Positions 8,210 to 16,066 are shown, counted from the stretch's first letter. The stretch: 62,267 bases of DNA from JAVBJN01 sp031546985 (GCA_031546985.1 JAVBJN010000027.1:1-62267); one strand, 5' to 3'. Program-made: numbers and translations. Notes: generated by a model from the letters alone, not told the origin.

Positions 8210-9307
8210 ATGATCACAAAAGAGAAAGTACTTGAAGCCCTGGGCCACGTGCAGGAGCCGGATCTGGGAAAAGACCTGGTAACTTTAAACATGGTAAAGG
8301 ATGTTGAGGTAGATGGCAAGAAGGTAAGTTTTACGGTAATTCTCACCACTCCGGCTTGTCCGCTTAAAGATATGATCCGCAACGCCTGTATCAACGCCAT
8401 TAAAATTATGGTAGATAAGGAAGCAGAAGTAACCGTAAACATGACTGCCAACGTAAGCAGCAACCGCAAAGACAATAAAGCGGTATTGCCTACCGTGCGC
8501 AATATTATTGCGGTAGCCTCCGGTAAAGGTGGGGTGGGTAAAAGCACCGTATCGGCCAACCTGGCTTTGGCGCTGGCCAAAGATGGTGCTAAAGTAGGCT
8601 TGCTCGATGCCGATATTTATGGCCCTTCTGTACCCATTATGTTTGGCGTGCGTGGCGAGCGTCCTATGATGACCACCATCGAAGGCAAAGGTATGGTAGT
8701 GCCCATTGAGCGTTACGGTATTAAACTGATCTCGATCGGGTTGCTGGTAGATGAAAAACAGGCCGTGGTATGGCGTGGCCCTATGGCCAGCTCTGCACTG
8801 CGCCAGTTTGTAACCGATGTGTATTGGGAAGAACTGGATTACCTGGTTATCGATCTGCCTCCCGGCACCGGCGATATTCACCTCACTTTGGTGCAAACCG
8901 TGCCGGTAACTGGCGTAGTTATAGTAACAACCCCGCAGGATGTAGCCCTGGCCGATGCCAAAAAAGCCGTAATGATGTTTGACGGTGCGCAGATTAAAGT
9001 GCCCATTCTCGGTGTGGTAGAAAACATGTCGTACTTCACTCCGGCCGAACTGCCCGATAATAAATATTACATTTTTGGTAAAGATGGCGGTAAACGCCTG
9101 GCCGAGCAATTCGAAATTCCGTTCCTGGGCGAGATTCCGTTGGTGCAAAGCATCCGCGAAGGCGGCGACATGGGCGTACCCGCGATGATGAACGATGATG
9201 CGGTGACCAAAGCGGCCTTTACCGAAATGGCGCAAAACGTGGCCCGTAACATTGCCATCCGCAATGCCGAAGTAGCCCCTACGAAAACCGTAGAAACCCA
9301 TATTTAA
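8210..9307 (+). CDS. mrp: Mrp/ApbC/NBP35-family iron-sulfur cluster carrier ATPase
   Basis: This 365-residue cytoplasmic protein has an N-terminal MIP18/DUF59 domain (about 1-85, with the TTPACP motif around Cys50). A deviant Walker A P-loop ATPase follows (GKGGVGKS at 105-112), with DADIYGPS and DLPPGTGD motifs. The family binds and transfers Fe-S clusters to apoproteins. The C-terminal CxxC that normally follows ENMSYF is absent: the sequence there reads TPAELPDNKYYIFG. Cluster binding would then need other residues or the DUF59 cysteine. The stop codon directly abuts the next start (0-bp gap). Confidence 0.95.
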   Translation: MITKEKVLEALGHVQEPDLGKDLVTLNMVKDVEVDGKKVSFTVILTTPACPLKDMIRNACINAIKIMVDKEAEVTVNMTANVSSNRKDNKAVLPTVRNIIAVASGKGGVGKSTVSANLALALAKDGAKVGLLDADIYGPSVPIMFGVRGERPMMTTIEGKGMVVPIERYGIKLISIGLLVDEKQAVVWRGPMASSALRQFVTDVYWEELDYLVIDLPPGTGDIHLTLVQTVPVTGVVIVTTPQDVALADAKKAVMMFDGAQIKVPILGVVENMSYFTPAELPDNKYYIFGKDGGKRLAEQFEIPFLGEIPLVQSIREGGDMGVPAMMNDDAVTKAAFTEMAQNVARNIAIRNAEVAPTKTVETHI

Positions 9308-9598
9308 ATGGAAATCGTAAACCTGGGCATACAAATTATTCCGAAAGCCGAAGCCGCCAGCCAATACGCCATTATCGATAAAGCTATTGAAGTGGTGCAG
9401 CAATCGGGCCTTACGTATGTGGTGTGCCCGTTCGAAACCGTGATAGAGGGCGAATACAGCCGGGTGCTCGAAGTGGTAGAAGCCATGCAGCAAGCCTGCT
9501 ACGCGGCCGGTGCCACCGAGGTGCTGGTCAACATCAGGCTGCAGCGCCGCTTTAACCAGGCCGTAGCCATTGCAGAAAAAACCGGTAAATACCGTTGA
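9308..9598 (+). CDS. Thiamine-binding (MTH1187/YkoF-type) small protein
   Basis: This 96-residue protein has the ferredoxin-like MTH1187 fold: VNLGIQIIPKA, a central TYVVCPFETVIEGEY segment and a helical end. Homologues bind thiamine or pyrimidine precursors, often as tetramers; here the ligand is unproven. The ATG immediately follows the mrp stop codon and pyrF begins 7 bp later, so the three genes form one transcript. No thiamine riboswitch was seen upstream of the operon. Confidence 0.85.
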   Translation: MEIVNLGIQIIPKAEAASQYAIIDKAIEVVQQSGLTYVVCPFETVIEGEYSRVLEVVEAMQQACYAAGATEVLVNIRLQRRFNQAVAIAEKTGKYR

Positions 9599-9605
9599 TA
9601 ACAAT

Positions 9606-10421
9606 ATGAACAGAGCGCAACTCAAAGCACAGATTTTTGCCAAACAATCTTACCTCTGCGTAGGGTTGGATACCGATATTAAAAAAATTCCGCAGCACCT
9701 GTTGCAGGAAGAAAACCCCATTCTGGCTTTTAACAAAGCAGTGATTGACGCCACTAAAGATTATACGGTGGCCTACAAAATCAACACGGCGTTTTACGAA
9801 GCCATGGGCATCAAGGGTTGGCAGATCATGGAAGAGACCCTGAACTATATTCCCAAAGATATTTTTACCATTGCCGATGCCAAGCGCGGCGATATTGGAA
9901 ACACCAGTGAGCAATACGCCCGCACTTTTTTTGAAACTTTCCCGTACGATTCTGTAACCGTAGCGCCTTATATGGGTCGCGACAGTGTGGAGCCGTTCCT
10001 CAAGTTTGAGGGTAAATGGACCATTGTACTGGGCCTTACCAGCAACGAAGGCAGCAAAGATTTTCAATACCTGCCAGTAGGCGATGGCAAATTGTATGAG
10101 CAGGTGCTTACCACCGTAAGCCAGTGGGGCACACCCGAAAACCTGATGTTTGTGATCGGGGCTACCCGTACCGATCAGATAGCGCATGTGCGCAGCTTAC
10201 TGCCACAGCACTTTTTCCTGGTGCCGGGTGTGGGTGCGCAAGGTGGCGATCTCGCTGCCATTAGCCGTGCTGCTTTAATCGAAGATGGCGGACTATTGGT
10301 GAACGTGAGCCGTGGTGTGATCTATGCCGGCGATGGTGTAGATTTCACTGATAAGGTTCACGCTGCAGCGCAGGACTACCAGCAACAGATGCAAACACTG
10401 CTGGCCGGTGTAAATGCATAA
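9606..10421 (+). CDS. pyrF: Orotidine 5'-phosphate decarboxylase, type 2
   Basis: This 271-residue enzyme catalyses the last step of de novo UMP synthesis (OMP to UMP plus CO2). The catalytic signature DAKRGD (91-96, with Lys93) and the phosphate-binding VNVSRGVIYAG segment mark the longer type 2 family found in actinobacteria and Bacteroidetes. The ATG at 9606 follows an open stretch reaching back into the previous gene, but only this start yields the family N-terminus. It is the last gene of the mrp operon and is followed by a strong terminator. Confidence 0.95.
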   Translation: MNRAQLKAQIFAKQSYLCVGLDTDIKKIPQHLLQEENPILAFNKAVIDATKDYTVAYKINTAFYEAMGIKGWQIMEETLNYIPKDIFTIADAKRGDIGNTSEQYARTFFETFPYDSVTVAPYMGRDSVEPFLKFEGKWTIVLGLTSNEGSKDFQYLPVGDGKLYEQVLTTVSQWGTPENLMFVIGATRTDQIAHVRSLLPQHFFLVPGVGAQGGDLAAISRAALIEDGGLLVNVSRGVIYAGDGVDFTDKVHAAAQDYQQQMQTLLAGVNA

Positions 10422-10447
10422 GACCGGTTAAACGTAGTACGTATAAA

Positions 10448-10481
10448 CGAAAGCGTCTCCACAGTCTGTGAGACGCTTTCG
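10448..10481 (+). terminator. Terminator of the mrp-pyrF operon
   Basis: A 12-bp perfect stem (CGAAAGCGTCTC pairing with GAGACGCTTTCG) with a 10-nt loop, followed by TATTTT. It lies 27 bases after the pyrF stop. Confidence 0.88.
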
Positions 10482-10545
10482 TATTTTAGCTACAGCAGTA
10501 TAAGGCTCAAACCAGTTTTTATTTTAGTAGCACTTAAGCAGAAGC

Positions 10546-10644
10546 CACAGTAGTGCGGCAGCAATATCAGGGTACCTACCCGAAAACGTGGTGTAACCGT
10601 TTTCGGGCGGTTTTTTGGTTATTTTTTTCCGCAAAAAAAGTAAC
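10546..10644 (+). ncRNA. Candidate structured element SE, copy 1
   Basis: About 100 bp are shared with the minus-strand element at 46598-46696. In order it has CACAGTAGTGC, then ATCAGGGTACCTACCC (a short GGGTA/TACCC palindrome), then a 10-bp perfect stem CCCGAAAACG/CGTTTTCGGG (10579-10588 and 10598-10607) around a 9-nt loop. After GGCGG and a T-run comes an AT-rich inverted repeat (GTTAT7 against A7GTAAC). The other copy has a paired change in the 10-bp stem. It contains no open frame and begins 65 nt after the operon terminator. Whether it is transcribed is unknown; it could be an RNA or a palindromic DNA repeat. Confidence 0.5.
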
Positions 10645-10709
10645 GGAAAGTTGAAACTGATGTTGAAGTGAGAAATGCGTATTCGGGGAACCTCTAAAAT
10701 AGGTACACA

Positions 10710-10740
10710 AAAAATCCTCCGGCAGCGCCGGAGGATTTTT
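10710..10740 (-). terminator. Terminator of the YegP-like gene
   Basis: A 14-bp perfect stem (AAAAATCCTCCGGC against GCCGGAGGATTTTT) with a 3-nt loop. It lies 21 bases past the minus-strand stop codon at 10762 and works in either direction. Confidence 0.88.
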
Positions 10741-10761
10741 ACTTTTTGCCATAGCCGTACT

Positions 10762-11088
10762 TTATTCGGCTTCTACTGTAGCAGTAGGGGCATTGTGTTG
10801 TACAGAAGCAATGCCTGCATCACAACCCGAAGCGGATTCGTACATCTGGCTGGTGCCGATCACCTGGCCGTTGCCGGCTTTCAGGTTAAAATAGGGTTTG
10901 CCGTTGGTGGCCACCAGTTTCTCATAACGGGTAAGGTCCGGCGCATGACGCTTTACAGAATCTATACCATTATCGCGCGCGGCGGTGGTGGTATAACCTT
11001 CGCTCGTTAAGATCACCTGGCCGTTGTCGGCTTTCAGGTTGAAATAATACTGGCCGTTGGCCCCTTGTTTGGTTAGGAATTTTCCCAT
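10762..11088 (-). CDS. YegP-family protein with two DUF1508 repeats
   Basis: This 108-residue cytoplasmic protein is made of two tandem DUF1508 units (about 6-52 and 57-103). Each has the YYFNLKA-NGQVI-TSE-Y pattern and a following helix with IDSVKRHAP or IASVQHNAP. The fold resembles the SmpA/RHH-like YegP protein of E. coli, whose function is poorly known. The gene stands alone between two terminators. Its length is normal for the family. Confidence 0.9.
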   Translation of the reverse strand: MGKFLTKQGANGQYYFNLKADNGQVILTSEGYTTTAARDNGIDSVKRHAPDLTRYEKLVATNGKPYFNLKAGNGQVIGTSQMYESASGCDAGIASVQHNAPTATVEAE

Positions 11089-11149
11089 AAAATTGAATTT
11101 AGCTGCTTTCTGTTCACAATTTCCCTGCCAGATTTATGGTGAAGGATAT

Positions 11150-11194
11150 AAAAAAATCTGCAGCCACAGGAACCCTTGCTCCCGGACTGCAGAT
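11150..11194 (-). terminator. Terminator of the CxxCH T9SS protein gene
   Basis: An 8-bp stem (ATCTGCAG / CTGCAGAT) with a long loop that may pair further internally. On the minus strand it is followed by a T7 tract (11150-11156). It lies 32 bases after the stop codon. Confidence 0.75.
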
Positions 11195-11225
11195 GAACAT
11201 ATACCCTTTATGAACAAAGTTTTCT

Positions 11226-12062
11226 TTACAGTTTAATCCACTGTTGAGTGGCCGTATGGCCATTTTGCTGCAATTGCAGCAGGTAGCGGCCCGCGCTCAG
11301 GTGTTGCACCGGAATGCTGATGGCGTTATTGCCCGAAGCCGAAATACTGGTGATCGTTTTACCCGTTACGTCGGTAATTATAATAGAATAGGCGTTGGAA
11401 AGATTGGCAGGTTTTACATGCAGCATATCCGTTGCAGGGTTAGGATACAATGTGAAATGTTCCTGGGCGTTTACTTCTGTAATACCTGTGGTGGTGCTTT
11501 CGTTGAGTTCCAGCGAGGCTGGCAGGCTTACGGCATCACCCGTGCTTTGGTTGTTGCCATCTACCGCGTTGAAGATGCCATTGAACGTAACTTTGCCCGT
11601 TCCGGCAGCAGGTGCCACCCAGTCGAATGTAGTTAGGAACGCACCATTGGTTTTGGCCAGCGATTGCTGCTGCTCGGCAATGGAGATGCCGTTGATGGTT
11701 TTGGCATGAGTACCGCTGGCCATATTGGCAAATGTGCCAGCTTGTTGGTTACCGCTTTTCATTGCCGTAAACTGAAAGCCGAATTTGGCCAGCGAACCAT
11801 TGTTGCCCGCTAAGGATACCGTGTAAGTGGCGCCGGGTGTGTATTTGCCATTGGCATCGGTGCCCGAGCTTTTCTCTTTAAGGCTAATGGTAAGTGTAGT
11901 AGTGCCACTGCCGCCACCATGGCAATTGCCACAGGTGCCTATCGCCACTGCCGATCCGGTACGGTTGCCGTTACCCGCATTGGCAGGGCCTGCGCTGTTG
12001 CTGCCCAGTGCCAGGTATAAGCCTACGGCAAATACAGAGTAGAGTATCATTGATCTTTTCAT
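11226..12062 (-). CDS. T9SS-exported protein with choice-of-anchor V-type domain and CxxCH motif
   Basis: This 278-residue protein starts at the ATG at 12062 (MKRSMILYS), which places a signal peptide at 1-24. Soon after cleavage comes CGNCHGG (Cys44, Cys47, His48), a heme c-type CxxCH motif found in the choice-of-anchor V/reeler-like family. A beta-sandwich domain follows (about 55-185). The C-terminal about 75 residues (HFTLYPNPATDML to TQQWIKL) form a type A Por/T9SS sorting domain, so the protein is probably secreted to or anchored on the cell surface. Heme attachment is possible but unproven. Confidence 0.87.
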   Translation of the reverse strand: MKRSMILYSVFAVGLYLALGSNSAGPANAGNGNRTGSAVAIGTCGNCHGGGSGTTTLTISLKEKSSGTDANGKYTPGATYTVSLAGNNGSLAKFGFQFTAMKSGNQQAGTFANMASGTHAKTINGISIAEQQQSLAKTNGAFLTTFDWVAPAAGTGKVTFNGIFNAVDGNNQSTGDAVSLPASLELNESTTTGITEVNAQEHFTLYPNPATDMLHVKPANLSNAYSIIITDVTGKTITSISASGNNAISIPVQHLSAGRYLLQLQQNGHTATQQWIKL

Positions 12063-12138
12063 AACCCGTCGTTTTTGTAAGATCAAAGCTAAACACTGTA
12101 TTTCCTAACCGGTATGATAAAAGGGACAAGGAATAGGA

Positions 12139-13017
12139 TTATCTGGTCATCCGGTATTCCATAGGCGTGCAGTTTTTGCCCTGGCGAAACACCCGGATAA
12201 AGTGTGCCGGATCGCTGAAGTGCAGCATATAGGCTATTTCTTTTACACTCAGCGCGGTGGTGCTGAGCAAGCGGCAGGCTTCGCGCAGGATGCGGTCGCG
12301 GATGAGTTGTGCAGGTGTTTGGTTGGCATGTTTTTTTACAATGCGCGATAAGGTTTTTTCGCTGATGTGCATGCGGGTAGCATAATATTTCAGTAGTAGG
12401 CCTTCATGAAAGTGTTGCTCCACCAACGACACAAAACCGTTGTACAGGGCCGCTGTATCCGACATTTCTGCCGCCGGGGCCATGGTGAAATTTGGTTTAA
12501 GCGTAAGCAGAAAGGCCGAGAAAAGCGAACGCACGTAAGCCACAAATTCCGGTGTACGGTCGGCTATGGTAGCGCTCGACTGCATGAGGGTTACAATGGA
12601 CATCAACTCTTTAAATATGCGTTGCGGCACCGTTACCACCGGATCGAGCAATTGGTTGTTGTAAAAAGACAACAGGTTGTGGTTCACAATATTATCATCT
12701 CCGCTAATCACATCCATCGAAAAAATGATCACCTTGCCTTTGGCCTCGGGGTTGCGGTGCAGCAGGTGTATAACGCCGGGCTGCACCATGTGTACGCTGC
12801 GGCTGCCGAAGGTATGCGGCTCGTGGTCTATCATATGTGTGCCATGCCCGCTTTCGAGCAGAAAAATCTCGTAATACTGGTGTTTGTGCCCCTCCTCAGG
12901 TGGTTTTTCGTACGATAGGTTATCGGTGAGTTCGTGGATCTGAAACTGGAAGGAGGGCAGGGCATGTACCTCCGGAAAAGGATAAGTGATGATCGAAGGG
13001 CGGGTTATGGTAAGCAT
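12139..13017 (-). CDS. AraC-family transcriptional regulator
   Basis: This 292-residue regulator has an N-terminal cupin-like sensor domain (about 20-115, with EIFLLESGHGTHMIDH) and a C-terminal pair of helix-turn-helix motifs (about 190-290). The second includes VKEIAYMLHFSDPAHFIRVFRQ, the family signature, and the protein ends in TPMEYR. It probably acts as a ligand-responsive activator. The neighbours are a T9SS protein and a helicase on the other strand, so no target is suggested by context. Confidence 0.92.
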   Translation of the reverse strand: MLTITRPSIITYPFPEVHALPSFQFQIHELTDNLSYEKPPEEGHKHQYYEIFLLESGHGTHMIDHEPHTFGSRSVHMVQPGVIHLLHRNPEAKGKVIIFSMDVISGDDNIVNHNLLSFYNNQLLDPVVTVPQRIFKELMSIVTLMQSSATIADRTPEFVAYVRSLFSAFLLTLKPNFTMAPAAEMSDTAALYNGFVSLVEQHFHEGLLLKYYATRMHISEKTLSRIVKKHANQTPAQLIRDRILREACRLLSTTALSVKEIAYMLHFSDPAHFIRVFRQGKNCTPMEYRMTR

Positions 13018-13126
13018 GGTGTTGGGTTATGGTTTACAGCTGATAAATAAGACAGCAAAAACAGTGCAAAAGATAGGGTATGCAGGCAGAGAATCACAGG
13101 TTTAACCGCCTAAGTTTAAGCCAGAC

Positions 13127-13157
13127 TTTCAGTAACCCCGGATTAACACTACCTTCG
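13127..13157 (+). promoter_or_regulatory. Possible Bacteroidetes-type promoter of the DEAD-box gene
   Basis: TTTC (13127-13130), 19 nt, then TACCTTCG (13150-13157). Each element has one mismatch to the TTTG/TAnnTTTG consensus. The helicase start codon is 26 nt downstream. Confidence 0.4.
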
Positions 13158-13182
13158 CGTGGTATTTAACCGCGCTTACAAT

Positions 13183-14517
13183 ATGACATTTGACGAACTG
13201 AACCTCAATAAACCCCTGCTGAAAGCCCTGGATGAGCTGGGATATACTACCCCTACCACCATTCAGCAGAAAGCTTTTTCGGTAATTATGGCCGGAAAAG
13301 ACGTTTGCGGCATTGCGCAGACCGGTACCGGTAAAACGCTGGCGTACCTGCTGCCTTGCCTGAGGCAATTGCAGTACTCGCGCGACCGTTTTGCCCAGAT
13401 GCTGGTAATTGTGCCTACCCGCGAGCTGGTAACCCAGGTGGTAGAGACCATTAAAAAACTCACCACTTACATGAGCCTTACCGTGGTAGGCGCTTATGGC
13501 GGGGTAAACATTAAGCCCCAGATGGCAGCCGCCGAAAACGGGCTGGATATTATGGTGGCTACGCCGGGCCGCCTGCTGGATCTGATCCTTTGTGGCTCCC
13601 TGCGCACCAAAAACATCCGTAAAGTAGTGATCGATGAGATGGACGAAATGCTGAACCTGGGTTTCCGGGTGCAGCTTACCCGTATCATAGATCTGCTGCC
13701 GGAGCGCCGCCAGACCCTGCTGTTTTCGGCCACCATTACCGAAGATGTAGAAGCAGTGATGGACGCATATTTCGACTATCCCGAAACAATAGAAGCTGCG
13801 CCTACAGGTACGCCGCTTGAGAATATAGACCAATCGGTATACCATGTGCCCAATTTCTATACCAAGGTAAACCTGCTGGAATTGTTGCTGGCACAGGACG
13901 AAACCATGAGCAAAGTGCTGGTATTTGCCGGTACCAAAACCATGGCCGACCAGTTGTTTGAGCAACTCGAAGCCAAATATCCCGAGCAGGCAGGTGTAAT
14001 ACACTCCAATAAATCGCAGAACCAGCGTTTCAATGCCGTGCAGCAGTTTAAGGATGGTAATTACCGCTTTATTATTGCTACCGACATCGTAGCCCGTGGT
14101 ATTGATATTGCCGAGGTTACCCACGTTATCAACTTCGATACACCGGAAGTGCCCGAAAACTATATTCACCGTATTGGTCGTACGGGCCGTGCCGATAAAA
14201 AAGGTATTGCCATTCCGTTTATGACCGAGCGCGAAAAGGAATCGATGGATGGCATTGAAGAACTGATGCGTTACCAGGTGCCGGTGGTAGAATTACCAGC
14301 AGATCTGGAAATTTCTACAGAACTGACAGAGGATGAGCTGCCTAAAAAGCCTTTTGTACCCAATATCCAGCTCAAATTGCCGAAAAAAGAAGATGGCGGC
14401 GGTGCATTCCACGAGAAAGCAGCCAAAAACAGGAAGACAAACGTAAAAGTGCGTCATGCCGATAAAATGATGGAGAAATACGGTAAACCGAAAAAACGGG
14501 TTCCCAAAAAGAAATAA
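13183..14517 (+). CDS. DEAD-box RNA helicase
   Basis: This 444-residue ATP-dependent RNA helicase starts at the ATG at 13183 (MTFDELNL). The usual motifs are present: Q motif (TPTTIQQ), motif I AQTGTGKT (45-52), Ia PTREL, motif II DEMD (151-154), motif III SAT (182-184), and C-terminal ARGID and HRIGRTGR. Motif II reads DEMD where DEAD is usual, keeping both acidic residues. The last about 60 residues are lysine-rich and probably bind RNA. The role is likely in ribosome assembly or mRNA turnover. Confidence 0.93.
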   Translation: MTFDELNLNKPLLKALDELGYTTPTTIQQKAFSVIMAGKDVCGIAQTGTGKTLAYLLPCLRQLQYSRDRFAQMLVIVPTRELVTQVVETIKKLTTYMSLTVVGAYGGVNIKPQMAAAENGLDIMVATPGRLLDLILCGSLRTKNIRKVVIDEMDEMLNLGFRVQLTRIIDLLPERRQTLLFSATITEDVEAVMDAYFDYPETIEAAPTGTPLENIDQSVYHVPNFYTKVNLLELLLAQDETMSKVLVFAGTKTMADQLFEQLEAKYPEQAGVIHSNKSQNQRFNAVQQFKDGNYRFIIATDIVARGIDIAEVTHVINFDTPEVPENYIHRIGRTGRADKKGIAIPFMTEREKESMDGIEELMRYQVPVVELPADLEISTELTEDELPKKPFVPNIQLKLPKKEDGGGAFHEKAAKNRKTNVKVRHADKMMEKYGKPKKRVPKKK

Positions 14518-14522
14518 GAACG

Positions 14523-14550
14523 TCCCTCTGCTGAATGGCAGGGGGATTTT
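14523..14550 (+). terminator. Terminator of the DEAD-box helicase gene
   Basis: An 8-9 bp stem (TCCCTCTGC against GCAGGGGGA, one G-T wobble) followed by TTTTTG, starting 6 bases after the stop codon. Confidence 0.75.
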
Positions 14551-14554
14551 TGTT

Positions 14555-14725
14555 TGGGGCTTCGACAACTTCAACAAGCCTGTCCCGCCCATGCGGGGCT
14601 CAGTTACCAAAGCTCAGTTACCGAAGTTCCGCCACCTCCGCTTGTCTTGTGGGCTTAGTTGCCTAAGCCAGCCACCAGCAGGTTTTAGACCTGTCAGCGC
14701 TTGTCCTGCCAGGTCCCGGTAAAAG
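14555..14725. repeat. R4 and R3 repeat copies
   Basis: Degenerate R4 words (GCTTCGACAACTTCAACAAG, CTCAGTTACC twice) are followed by a R3 word pair (ACCTGTCAG and CCTGCCAGGT at about 14690-14712). The stretch lies between the helicase terminator and the 3' end of the pseudouridine synthase gene. It has no gene. Confidence 0.6.
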
Positions 14726-14732
14726 GAGAACC

Positions 14733-15347
14733 TCATTCCTCCCGCCAATTACTAATATTCAGCAACCGGAAAAATTCTTCCTCTTCCAGTTCCCGCACAC
14801 CACCCGGTGGTAAATTACCCAGCTCAATCTGTTCAATCGAAGTACGGATAAGCCTTTTACAACGGTGGTGCATCGCAAAAACCATTTTACGTACCTGGTG
14901 AAACTTGCCTTCGGTTAGCGTAATGCTGAGCCAGCTTTGGGGAATATCCTGCCGCGATAGCTGGGGAATTTCTGATAAAACAAGGTCGGTAGGTGGGTCT
15001 ACAATTGTTACACTACAAGGGCTTGTAACCCATGTTTCGCCGCCCTGTATGGTAATGGGTACGCCCTGGCTCATGCTGGCGGCGGTTTCTGGCGTTACCA
15101 TATTTTTGACCAGCACCAGGTAAGTACGGGTATGCGGCACTTCGCCCTGGAAGAGTAGCCGGGTTACTTTTTTGTTGGTGGTAAGCAGCAATAAGCCTTC
15201 CGATTCGTTATCGAGCCTGCCAATGGCGTGAGTGCCCTCCGGAAAATCAAAATCCAGATCGCCCAGCAGGTTCACTTTATCGGGACTGATAAACTGCGAT
15301 ACCATCTGGTAAGGTTTGTGAATGGCAAAGTAACGGTGTGGACTCAT
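14733..15347 (-). CDS. rluE: rRNA pseudouridine synthase, RsuA/RluE type without S4 domain
   Basis: This 204-residue enzyme isomerises a specific uridine in rRNA to pseudouridine. The RsuA-family catalytic motif GRLDNESEGLLLLT is present with the nucleophile Asp46, together with KTY-like (RTYLVLV) and EGKFHQVRKM motifs. The S4 RNA-binding domain of RsuA/RluB is absent and the length matches RluE, which modifies 23S rRNA; the exact target here is inferred. The ATG at 15347 (MSPHRYFAIHKP) was chosen over a 16-codon extension without family similarity. Confidence 0.88.
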   Translation of the reverse strand: MSPHRYFAIHKPYQMVSQFISPDKVNLLGDLDFDFPEGTHAIGRLDNESEGLLLLTTNKKVTRLLFQGEVPHTRTYLVLVKNMVTPETAASMSQGVPITIQGGETWVTSPCSVTIVDPPTDLVLSEIPQLSRQDIPQSWLSITLTEGKFHQVRKMVFAMHHRCKRLIRTSIEQIELGNLPPGGVRELEEEEFFRLLNISNWREE

Positions 15348-15700
15348 ATGCTTATTGCAGGCTGCAAAAATCGGATTTGTAAGCGGGCTTTGCAAATGAG
15401 GCCAGGTTTATTGCCTGCGCAACCTTTTTCCGCATGAGAATTAAAATTTATGTTTATTTTTTTTATCTTTTGCTGATGTTTTTCGGTTCGTGTAACGGTT
15501 TGTTAAAGGTTGCACCCTATGATTATGTTATGTAACAGGCTTTTAATTTTATGGCAAATAATAAAAATATGTTTACCCTGCTTAAATATTTCGGTGGTGG
15601 TGGCTGGTTGTTAATGCGGTAGATGTCCGCTCGCATTTGGCAGGTAGGGTACGCACTACGCTTGACTATCTTTTTAAATTAAAACCACCATCCAGCATCC
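15348..15700. other. AT-rich intergenic region, no gene recognised
   Basis: A 353-bp gap between a minus-strand and a plus-strand gene, so it should contain both promoters. It is AT-rich (15440-15580). A TATCTTTT word near 15668-15675 is a one-mismatch -7 element for the downstream gene, but no -33 partner at the right distance was seen. A 17-codon frame at about 15569 has no support. No repeat family member is present. Confidence 0.45.
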
Positions 15701-16066
15701 ATGAATAAACCATTTTCATCTCCCATTTCCGCAGTCGTCATAAGCATGGCGCTGCTCCTCTTGCCCAGGCTGGCAGTGGCTAATCACGGCCTGGATGGCC
15801 TGGACGAAGGGCTTGTCTTTATGATTACGGTAGGCATGTTTCTGGCTATTCTTACACTGGTCAATATTGTGCTGGCCTGCCGCAACATAAGCCGCAAAAG
15901 TCGCAATATGCGCATCACCAATATTGTGTTAGGTCTGCCGCTGCTGGCGCTATCTTTTGTATTGCTCAAAGAAATTCCCGCTTTTTCGATGGTCGGTTTT
16001 GCCATGACTATTGTAATGACATTATTGGTACTCGACAGTTTTGAAGAAAAGATCAGAATAAAGTAA
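15701..16066 (+). CDS. Small integral membrane protein, unknown function
   Basis: This 121-residue protein has four hydrophobic segments: about 10-28 (possibly a signal or first helix), 38-59, 74-92 and 95-112. A basic stretch lies between the second and third (RNISRKSRNMR). No domain was recognised. Its last 14 bases overlap the 3' end of the convergent dinB gene, so both reading frames share these bases on opposite strands. Confidence 0.65.
   Translation: MNKPFSSPISAVVISMALLLLPRLAVANHGLDGLDEGLVFMITVGMFLAILTLVNIVLACRNISRKSRNMRITNIVLGLPLLALSFVLLKEIPAFSMVGFAMTIVMTLLVLDSFEEKIRIK

Noticed and set aside
8285..9643. A 452-codon open frame on the minus strand opposite mrp
   Set aside because: It lies antisense to a well-supported gene, is rich in His, Tyr and Gly with no domain, and covers the whole mrp/thiamine-binding region. 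It is the usual shadow of a biased codon pattern.
13129..14169. A 346-codon minus-strand open frame opposite the DEAD-box gene
   Set aside because: The product has no recognisable domain and the plus-strand helicase motifs are clear. Treated as a shadow, like a similar one at 30203-31168 opposite kynA.
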